Assembly: GCF_004138135.1 (NCBI RefSeq)
Contig: NZ_RYFD01000003.1
Coordinates: 62,001-126,000, forward strand
From: Candidatus Oscillochloris fontis
Lineage (GTDB): Bacteria > Chloroflexota > Chloroflexia > Chloroflexales > Chloroflexaceae
DNA: 64,000 nt
Direction: 5' to 3'
Position numbers and translations under genes: made by a program. The notes beneath the pieces were generated by a model. It saw nothing but the letters and a program-made list of their open reading frames with translations. It did no database searches and was not told the DNA's origin. This document shows, one piece after another, positions 58,360 through 64,000 of the stretch (positions are counted from its first letter, which is position 1; every line of letters starts with the position of its first letter).

Positions 58360-60036
58360 CTACACCTCCATCACCACCGGCAACACCATGGGGCGGCGGC
58401 GCGTCTCGCGGTAGAGGTATTCGCCCACCACATCTTTGATCTTGCGGCTGACGAACTGGCTATCGCCCTGGATCGTGCTCCCACCACTCTGGCTCGTCAG
58501 TGCGGCGCGCACGGTGTTCTTGGTGGATTCGATCAGATCCTGGCTCTGGCGCATGTAGACAAAGCCGCGTGAGACCACATCTGGCCCGGCGACCAACTCG
58601 CCCGTGGTGGCATCAATACTGACCACGACGATCAACATGCCATCCTTGGCCAACATCTGGCGGTCGCGCACCACCACATTGCCCACATCCCCCACTGTCG
58701 TCCCGTCCACATAGATGTAGCCCACCGGGGCTTTGCCGGTGATCTTGCCGAAGCCGGGGGCAAACTCCATGATCGAGCCACCCTCGGCGATCAGCACCTT
58801 CTCATCGGTGTACATGTCGTTGAGGCTGGTGGCCAGCTTGCGGTAGAGCATCACATGGCGATAATCGCCGTGGAAGGGGACGACATACTCCGGGCGCAGC
58901 AGCGCCAACACCAACTTGAGTTCCTCTTGGGCGGCGTGGCCAGAGACGTGGACGTGGGCTTGGCTGCCATAGACCACCTCGGCCCCCAAGCGGAAGAGAT
59001 TGTTGATCACCCGATTGACCGAGACCTCATTGCCGGGGATGGGGGTGGCCGAGACGACTACCGTATCACCGGGCTTGATTTTGACGTGCGGGTAATCACG
59101 GTTAGCCATACGGTTGAGCGCCGCCATCGGTTCGCCCTGGCTACCCGTACAGACTACCGCAATCTGATCATCGGGGTAGGCATTCATCTCGTGGGGGCGA
59201 ATGATCGTACCCTCATTGGCGGTCAGGTAGCCCATCTCAAGGGCGATGCGCGAGTTGTTCTCCATGCTGCGCCCCAGCAGCAGCACCTTGCGCCCATACG
59301 CCTCAGCCGACTCAATCACCTGCTGGACGCGGCTGATGTTGGAGGCAAAGGTGGCCACAATTACGCGCCCCGGTGCCACCGCAAAGATGTTGTCGAAGGC
59401 ATCGCCGACACTCGTCTCACTCGGCGTATAGCCCTTGCTCTCCACGCGCACACAATCAGTGATCAGCGCCAGCGGCTTACGTTGGCCCAAATCGGCCAAC
59501 TTCACCAGATCGGTGGGCTTCCCATCTACCGGAGTATGATCGAGCTTCCAATCGGTCAGATAGACCACCAAACCACCCGCACAGGTGATCGCAAACCCGA
59601 CCGCATCGGGGATGGAGTGGGCAATATGGAACGGCTCGATGGTAAACTGCCCTACCTGGAAGGCATCTTTATCATTGATCGTGATCGTATTGACCTTATC
59701 GAGCAGACGGTGTTCCTTGAGCTTATTGCCCAAGATACCGTGGGTCAAACGAGTGGCATAGACGGGAGGAAAGCCGAGATCGGCGACCAAATGCGGCACC
59801 GCGCCGATATGATCCTCGTGGCCGTGGGTGAGCAGAATCGCCTTGATCTTATCGGTCTTCTCGCGCAAGTAGGTGATGTCAGGTAGTACCAAATCCACGC
59901 CGAGCATATCGGCATCGGGGAACATCACCCCACAGTCGAGAATGAGGATCTCATCGCCATACTCAAGCACCCACATATTGCGCCCAACCTCACCGGCGCC
60001 ACCGAGGGGCAGAACTCGAATACGCTGTTTTGCCAT
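58360..60036 (-). CDS. rnj: Ribonuclease J
   Basis: 558 aa; ATG 60036 with AAGGAAG. Metallo-beta-lactamase/beta-CASP nuclease: metal motif LTHGHEDHIGAVPHL (about residues 79-93), beta-CASP region with SGHAAQEELKLVLALLRPEYVVPFHGDYRH, and C-terminal domain PRRR-like tail (YRETRRRPMVLPVVMEV). A 5'-3' exo/endonuclease for mRNA decay and rRNA maturation. Likely the enzyme affected by the stem-loop repeats at mRNA ends in this genome (inference). Confidence 0.96.
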   Translation of the reverse strand: MAKQRIRVLPLGGAGEVGRNMWVLEYGDEILILDCGVMFPDADMLGVDLVLPDITYLREKTDKIKAILLTHGHEDHIGAVPHLVADLGFPPVYATRLTHGILGNKLKEHRLLDKVNTITINDKDAFQVGQFTIEPFHIAHSIPDAVGFAITCAGGLVVYLTDWKLDHTPVDGKPTDLVKLADLGQRKPLALITDCVRVESKGYTPSETSVGDAFDNIFAVAPGRVIVATFASNISRVQQVIESAEAYGRKVLLLGRSMENNSRIALEMGYLTANEGTIIRPHEMNAYPDDQIAVVCTGSQGEPMAALNRMANRDYPHVKIKPGDTVVVSATPIPGNEVSVNRVINNLFRLGAEVVYGSQAHVHVSGHAAQEELKLVLALLRPEYVVPFHGDYRHVMLYRKLATSLNDMYTDEKVLIAEGGSIMEFAPGFGKITGKAPVGYIYVDGTTVGDVGNVVVRDRQMLAKDGMLIVVVSIDATTGELVAGPDVVSRGFVYMRQSQDLIESTKNTVRAALTSQSGGSTIQGDSQFVSRKIKDVVGEYLYRETRRRPMVLPVVMEV

Positions 60037-60227
60037 AATCTTCCTTCTGAAGTCGAACAACCTGTGGCGACTTCAACTCCTTTCTGATTCGGACTACGTG
60101 GGGTAGACCAGCATAGCCACAACGATTCCAACATGCATATTGACAGAGCGCCATCAGAACCGGCGGCTCTATACTCCATTCACGCGGGCAACTACACACA
60201 AGAACGACGGCCAGTGCCGTCGCTCAC

Positions 60228-60737
60228 TCATCCAGCAAGAGCGCGGCGAATCTCAGTGAGCAATTCGCTGCGGGCTTCAAGGCCGGGGTAGACCGGCAAG
60301 CTGCGTGAGCCATAGGTTTGACGATGTAAAAACCGCAGGATCGGGTTACGCATCTGCGGGCCAACATCCTGGCTAAACAGGATGGTATCGAGCGGATCAT
60401 CGTGATCATCATCGGCAGAGCGTAAGCCCGCCACTGCCGACCAGGGCATATGAATATGGATACCGAGCGACTCAAAGGTGAGGCCATCGGCATCGGTGCG
60501 GTAGCTCGCGGCCCACTCCTCAAGCAGATTCCAGATGAGGAAGGGCGTGGCCACCAGTAAGACGAGCATCAGTAATGCGGGCAACACATGGCCCATGCTC
60601 AGACTCTGAATCTGGGCATAGTTGGTCTGCACACTCGTGATCAGGCTCCAGAGCGCGAAGGCAGCCAACAGTAGCGCACTCAGGATGAGCACCAGCGTCG
60701 AGCGGCGCCCGGCGGCTGAGAGGCGGTAGGTCTTCAT
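60228..60737 (-). CDS. Small membrane protein with PH-like cytoplasmic region
   Basis: 169 aa. Two hydrophobic helices (about residues 13-33 and 48-68), then a soluble domain: EEWAASYRTDADGLTFESLGIHIHMPWSAVAGLRSADDD, the pattern of a bacterial PH (bPH2) domain. Function unknown. The 191-bp gap to rnj holds no recognisable signal. Between this gene and the glycosylase gene lie 42 bp, so co-transcription is possible. Confidence 0.6.
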   Translation of the reverse strand: MKTYRLSAAGRRSTLVLILSALLLAAFALWSLITSVQTNYAQIQSLSMGHVLPALLMLVLLVATPFLIWNLLEEWAASYRTDADGLTFESLGIHIHMPWSAVAGLRSADDDHDDPLDTILFSQDVGPQMRNPILRFLHRQTYGSRSLPVYPGLEARSELLTEIRRALAG

Positions 60738-60779
60738 AGATCAATACTTATAGATACGGGATGGGCAATGCCCGCCCGA

Positions 60780-61433
60780 TTAAAACAGACTCAACTGCTC
60801 CAACGGCGGCTCATCACTCGCCTTGGGGGCAGCAGCCGCAGGCCGCAGAGCAGCCTCGGCCTGGGCCAGAATCTCTGGCAAGCGCCGGAAATCGGCTTCG
60901 ATCAGCGGACGATTCTGGGGTTGATGCAACGCAGCGGCTGGATGCAGCATCGGCACCACCAAGCGGCCATCAATATTGCGTGGCTGGCCATGGATGCGCA
61001 TAATGCGCTCGCCGGGCATAAACAGGCCCATCGAGAAGCGCCCCAGCGTCACAATCACCGGCGGGTCAAGCGCGACGATCTGGCGGTAGAGGTAGTGCTC
61101 GGTGCAGATCGCAATCTCATCGGGTTGCGGATCGCGGTTCTGGGGTGGGCGGCACTTCACCACATTGGCGATAAAGACCGTCTCGCGGCTGAGTCCCGCC
61201 AGCGCCAGCAGGTCATCGAGGAACTTGCCGGAAGGCCCGACAAAGGGGCGACCCTGGCGATCCTCGTGAAAGCCCGGCCCCTCACCAATCAGCATGATGC
61301 GTGCATCGGCTGGCCCTTCGCCGGGGACGGCACGGGTGCGCCCGCTGGCGAGGCCACACAGGGTGCAGGTGCGTACTTCCTGGGCGATAAGCTGGATCGT
61401 CTCAGCAGACAAGGTGCGCGCACTCACTTTCAA
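60780..61433 (-). CDS. Family 4 uracil-DNA glycosylase (Fe-S)
   Basis: 217 aa. Cys ligands of the 4Fe-4S cluster are in CTLCGLASGR and, later, in NVVKCRPPQNRDP and ICTEHYL; motif GEGPGFHEDRQGRPFVGPSGK is the active-site loop, and LHPAAALHQP the second motif. Removes uracil from DNA. The last six residues, EQLSLF, match the beta-clamp-binding peptide QLSLF, so tethering to the replication clamp is likely. Confidence 0.93.
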   Translation of the reverse strand: MKVSARTLSAETIQLIAQEVRTCTLCGLASGRTRAVPGEGPADARIMLIGEGPGFHEDRQGRPFVGPSGKFLDDLLALAGLSRETVFIANVVKCRPPQNRDPQPDEIAICTEHYLYRQIVALDPPVIVTLGRFSMGLFMPGERIMRIHGQPRNIDGRLVVPMLHPAAALHQPQNRPLIEADFRRLPEILAQAEAALRPAAAAPKASDEPPLEQLSLF

Positions 61434-61464
61434 GCCATACGAGAGGATGGATCATACGCACTCT

Positions 61465-61494
61465 ATTATACCCCATCAGGAGTATGACGCACAA
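61465..61494 (-). promoter_or_regulatory. Candidate promoter of the uracil-DNA glycosylase gene
   Basis: On the minus strand: TTGTGC (61489-61494), 18-bp spacer, TATAAT (61465-61470), about 30 nt upstream of the start. Confidence 0.45.
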
Positions 61495-61513
61495 GCCCGT
61501 AGGGGCAATGCCT

Positions 61514-61664
61514 AGGGCATGTGCAAAGTCACCTCCGGTGGAGGTTCAAGGGCGGCTACGCCGCCCCTGAAGATAATTTTTGTGGTGTTTTGGCGGCTTC
61601 GCCGCCAAAACACCACAAAAATTGGGATTTGAGGCTTCAGCCCCAAGAACTTTGCACATGCCCT
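61514..61664. mobile_element. Complete family A element with exact 12-bp target duplication
   Basis: 151 bp, forward. Termini AGGGCATGTGCAAAGTC and AACTTTGCACATGCCCT, stems GGGGCGGC-type, central TTTTTGTGGTGTTTTGGCGG with complement, and a GGGGC-type stem. The flanks GGGGCAATGCCT (61502-61513 and 61665-61676) are identical over 12 bp and belong to a family B-like element (61498-61728) that it interrupts. Confidence 0.93.
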
Positions 61665-61728
61665 GGGGCAATGCCTGCCATGGCGCAAAGGAACCCGAAC
61701 AAGGTTGGCGGGCGATGCTGCGCCCCTA
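61665..61728. repeat. Right part of a family B-like element split by family A
   Basis: GGGGCAATGCCTGCCATGGC to GGCGGGCGATGCTGCGCCCCTAC. Together with GTAGGGGCAATGCCT at 61499-61513 it reconstitutes a B-type palindrome. Confidence 0.75.
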
Positions 61729-61732
61729 CCAT

Positions 61733-61786
61733 GTCACCGCCGGTGGAGGTTTGGGGCGCAGCCCTAAAGATGATACACATGGCCTG
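61733..61786. repeat. Short family A remnant
   Basis: GTCACCGCCGGTGGAGGTTT, GGGGCGCAGCCC stem, AAAGATGATACACATGGCCT; diverged short form upstream of gltX. A TATAAT at 61796-61801 just after it may be part of the gltX promoter. Confidence 0.65.
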
Positions 61787-61841
61787 TTTATCCTCTATAA
61801 TAGCCGCCAGCAATGTCGTCACTGAGCGGAGATAAGGATCT

Positions 61842-63341
61842 ATGGCAGAGATCACCGGGCCGGTGCGGGTGCGCTTCGCACCAAGTCCTACTGGCTATTT
61901 ACACATCGGCGGGGTGCGCACCGCCCTCTTCAATTGGCTCTTCGCCCGTCACTATGGTGGTCAGTTCATCCTGCGCTTAGAGGACACCGATGAGAAGCGC
62001 TTTGTGCAGGGTGCCGCCGATGATATTATGGCCTCTCTGCGCTGGGTGGGTGTGGATTGGGACGAAGGGCCGGATATTGGTGGCCCCCACGCGCCCTATG
62101 TGCAGTCGGAGCGCAAGGATTTGGGGATCTACCAGCGCCATGCCGAGCAGTTGGTGGCCTCTGGCCACGCCTACAAGTGCTTCGTGAATGCCGAAGAGGA
62201 AGAGGCGATGCGGGCGGCCTGGGCCGCTAAGGGTGAGCGCCCGGAGCGTTTCCGCTTCCGTGGGCCGGAGCGCGATTGGAGCGCGGAGCAGGTGGCCGAG
62301 GCCGAGGCGAGTGGCCGCCCCTATACCATTCGCCTGAAGGTGCCGCTTGATGGCGCAACCAGCTTTAGCGATCTGATCCGTGGCGGGGATCGTATCACCA
62401 TCCACCACGCCGATCTCTATGATCTGGTGCTGCTCAAGACGAGTGGCATGCCCACCTACCACCTCGCACACCTCGTGGATGACCATCTGATGGGGATTAC
62501 CCATGTCATCCGGGGCGAAGAGTGGGTGCCGAGTGCGCCCTACCATATTCTGCTCTACCAGGCGTTTGGCTGGGAGTTGCCGATCTTTGCGCATGTGCCC
62601 AACATTATGCGTCAGGACGGTAAGGGCAAGCTCTCCAAGCGCAAAGATGATGTCTCGACCAACCGCTTCTGGGAGCGTGGCTACCTGCCCGAAGCGATGT
62701 TCAACTATCTGGCGCTCCAGGGCTGGAGCTACGACGACAAGACCGAGATTATGAGCCGTGAGGAGATTGTTGAGCGCTTTACGATTGATCGTGTGCTGGC
62801 CTCGCCAGCGCGCTGGAACCCCGAAAAGCTCAAGGACATGAATGGGATCTACATTCGCAGCCTCAGTACTGCCGAGATTGCTGATCGCATTGTGCCCTAT
62901 CTGGTGCAGGCGGGCATGATCAGCGAATCCCCGCGCCCGGAGGATCTTAGCTATGTGCTGCAACTGGTACCGCTCATCCACGAGCGCTTGGAAGAGTTGC
63001 AGCAGGCACCGGAGTTGCTGGCCTTCTTCTTCCAGGAACTACCAACCTACGATCCCAAACTGCTGATCCAGAAGCAAATGGATGCCCCACGCACGTTGGA
63101 TATGTTGCGGGCAGTGCATGCCGCGTTTAACACCCTAGAGACATGGACAACTGCGGGGCTTGAGACGGAACTGCGCACCCTCGTTGAACGTTTTGGAGTC
63201 AAGCCGGGGCAACTCTTCGGCGCGATCCGGGTTGCGGTAAGTGGGCGTTCGGTTGCCCCGCCCCTCTTCGAGACCTTGGCGGTGCTGGGCCGTGAACGCT
63301 GTATGGCGCGGGTGGCTGATGCGGCGGCGGCGTTGGAGTAG
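61842..63341 (+). CDS. gltX: Glutamyl-tRNA synthetase
   Basis: 499 aa, full length; AAGGA 6 nt before ATG. HIGH motif as SPTGYLHIGGVRTALFNW (His-Ile-Gly), KMSKS as GKLSKRKDD, and a C-terminal anticodon-binding helical domain. Charges tRNA-Glu; glutamyl-tRNA also feeds tetrapyrrole (and hence bacteriochlorophyll) synthesis by the C5 pathway. No duplicate is seen in the window. Confidence 0.98.
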   Translation: MAEITGPVRVRFAPSPTGYLHIGGVRTALFNWLFARHYGGQFILRLEDTDEKRFVQGAADDIMASLRWVGVDWDEGPDIGGPHAPYVQSERKDLGIYQRHAEQLVASGHAYKCFVNAEEEEAMRAAWAAKGERPERFRFRGPERDWSAEQVAEAEASGRPYTIRLKVPLDGATSFSDLIRGGDRITIHHADLYDLVLLKTSGMPTYHLAHLVDDHLMGITHVIRGEEWVPSAPYHILLYQAFGWELPIFAHVPNIMRQDGKGKLSKRKDDVSTNRFWERGYLPEAMFNYLALQGWSYDDKTEIMSREEIVERFTIDRVLASPARWNPEKLKDMNGIYIRSLSTAEIADRIVPYLVQAGMISESPRPEDLSYVLQLVPLIHERLEELQQAPELLAFFFQELPTYDPKLLIQKQMDAPRTLDMLRAVHAAFNTLETWTTAGLETELRTLVERFGVKPGQLFGAIRVAVSGRSVAPPLFETLAVLGRERCMARVADAAAALE

Positions 63342-63356
63342 GGGAGTCATATATCA

Positions 63357-63427
63357 ACCGCAGAGGACGCAGAGGGATAGGTTTCGCGCTACCTGTGGTT
63401 ACAACCTCTGCGTCCTCTGTGGTCAAC
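63357..63427. repeat. GCAGAGGACGCAGAGG palindromic repeat
   Basis: CCGCAGAGGACGCAGAGG and CCTCTGCGTCCTCTGTGG pair over 18 bp (one G-T) across a 29-nt loop, 15 bp after gltX. The last bases are part of the family A target duplication. Confidence 0.8.
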
Positions 63428-63428
63428 C

Positions 63429-63577
63429 AGGGCATGTGCAAAGTCACCTCCGGTGGGGGGTTGGGGGCGGCGAAGCCGCCCCCGAAAATCTTTTTTGTTG
63501 TTTTTTGGCGGCTACGCCGCCAAAAAACAACAAAAATGGGGATTGGGGTGCAGCCCCAAAGACTTTGCACATGCCCT
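63429..63577. mobile_element. Complete family A element with near-perfect target duplication
   Basis: 149 bp, forward. Termini AGGGCATGTGCAAAGTC and GACTTTGCACATGCCCT are exact 17-bp inverted repeats. Three hairpins: GGGGGCGGCGAAGCCGCCCCC, TTGTTGTTTTTTGGCGGC with complement, and TTGGGGTGCAGCCCCAA. The 12-bp flanks CTGTGGTCAACC and GTGTGGTCAACA match in register at 10 positions. Confidence 0.93.
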
Positions 63578-63621
63578 GTGTGGTCAACAACCGGGACGCA
63601 AGAGAACCACCGGAGGTGACA

Positions 63622-64000
63622 ATGCACGATTGGCTGACCTCCATCCATCACGATGGCTCGCCCATGTATGTGGGTGCCGAGGCGCTGGATTTCGGATCGC
63701 AGGTGACGATTCGGCTGCGGGCAGATCGTGACGCGCCAATTGAGGCGGTCTTTTTGCGCACCTGCCCCGATGGTGAAGAGACGTTGCGGCCCATGCACCT
63801 CACAGAGGAGGAGGGTGTCTGTCGCTGGTGGCAGGTAGCGTTGCCACTCCAGATGCGCCACACCAGCTACCGCTTTCTCTTGCGCACCCAGATCGGGGTG
63901 CGCTGGTACAACGCCGCCGGAGTGGTCGGCCATTATCCCACCGATGCTAACGACTTCAAGCTGTTGGCCGATTATGCCGCCCCGCCATGGCTGCGCGATG
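63622..64000 (+). CDS. GH13-family alpha-glucosidase/maltodextrin-type enzyme (3' partial)
   Basis: The first 126 residues of a larger protein that runs off the window. MHDWLTSIHHDGSPMYVGAE and the beta-rich region to VRWYNAAGVVGHYPTDANDFKLL resemble the CBM34-like N-terminal domain of neopullulanases and maltodextrin glucosidases. The catalytic barrel would start after PPWLRD. Likely hydrolyses maltodextrins. Ribosome site GGAGGTGACA lies just before ATG and matches the terminal core of family A. Confidence 0.82.
   Translation, partial: MHDWLTSIHHDGSPMYVGAEALDFGSQVTIRLRADRDAPIEAVFLRTCPDGEETLRPMHLTEEEGVCRWWQVALPLQMRHTSYRFLLRTQIGVRWYNAAGVVGHYPTDANDFKLLADYAAPPWLRD

Noticed and set aside
58855-59886. 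343-aa open frame opposite rnj
   Set aside because: Antisense shadow; the rnj frame carries all metallo-beta-lactamase motifs.
30404-63577. A full insertion sequence with transposase
   Set aside because: No transposase or recombinase gene is present; family A copies are too short to encode one.
1-64000. tRNA, rRNA or riboswitch genes
   Set aside because: I scanned the intergenic gaps by eye and saw no cloverleaf, rRNA or recognisable riboswitch; the gaps are filled by palindromic repeats. A covariance-model search would settle this.

Overview
The window comes from a phototrophic member of the Chloroflexota, most likely order Chloroflexales (an Oscillochloris, Viridilinea or Chloroflexus relative). 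The evidence is a puf/bch cluster at 41974-46129: B808-866 light-harvesting beta and alpha subunits, a four-heme reaction-centre cytochrome PufC, bacteriochlorophyll synthase BchG and geranylgeranyl reductase BchP. A membrane-anchored auracyanin-type blue copper protein faces this cluster tail to tail. A DUF1997 protein and a [2Fe-2S] ferredoxin with an unusual C-terminal extension also fit a green filamentous phototroph. The genus is inference; the phototrophy genes are read directly.

Layout. 1-5.5 kb: partial iron alcohol dehydrogenase, sugar nucleotidyltransferase, crotonase, a membrane STAS protein and a zinc-ribbon protein. 5.7-10.4 kb (minus): a tight operon yqeY, pgpH, mazG-like, hisB, prsW-like. 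10.5-16.2 kb: gmk and rqcH (divergent), a degenerate prenyl synthase and a DUF4838 protein. 16.4-21.9 kb: ferredoxin, sigma factor and zinc-finger anti-sigma, gap, CvpA-like, then trxA with a CstR/CsoR-type repressor behind a recognisable promoter and operator. 22-27 kb: parB, lipid kinase, DUF1997, FHA, a DA1-like metallopeptidase and an alpha/beta hydrolase lacking two triad residues. 27.3-40.9 kb: biotin carboxylase fused to BCCP, proS, a soluble RsbR-type STAS protein, GT4, serC, a TrmH-family methyltransferase, a GlcE-GlcD fusion, rplI and dnaB. 41-46.4 kb: photosynthesis. 46.4-52.6 kb: a heterodimeric ABC exporter pair, a GNAT and a third ABC exporter. 52.9-64 kb: DUF4126, a spermidine-synthase-like membrane protein, yggT, hisD, a secreted repeat protein, rnj, a family-4 uracil-DNA glycosylase, gltX and the start of a GH13 enzyme.

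The most unusual feature is a dense set of short palindromic intergenic repeats. Family A has a roughly 150-bp full form with 16-17-bp terminal inverted repeats (AGGGCATGTGCAAAGTC) and three internal stem-loops. Three intact copies (30404, 61514, 63429) are each flanked by a 12-bp direct repeat matching at 10-12 positions, so A behaves like a non-autonomous mobile element. Its central hairpin differs between copies while both arms change together, so pairing is kept. About 16 more truncated or rearranged copies are present. Family B is about 73 bp (arms GTAGGGGCGAAGCATCGCCC) and lies between genes, inside a coding sequence (GlcE-GlcD fusion) and at the 3' end of a GNAT gene. Family C is a GACGCAA/TTGCGTC hairpin that has expanded into tandem arrays between convergent genes. 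Element ends often supply the TAG stop of the neighbouring gene, and the A terminus supplies ribosome binding sites for yqeY and the GH13 gene.

Regulatory signals that can be read directly include a perfect TTGACA-17-TATAAT promoter before pufB, hairpins in all three puf intercistronic gaps, two CsoR-family operators before trxA, and an inverted pair of consensus DnaA boxes before dnaB.
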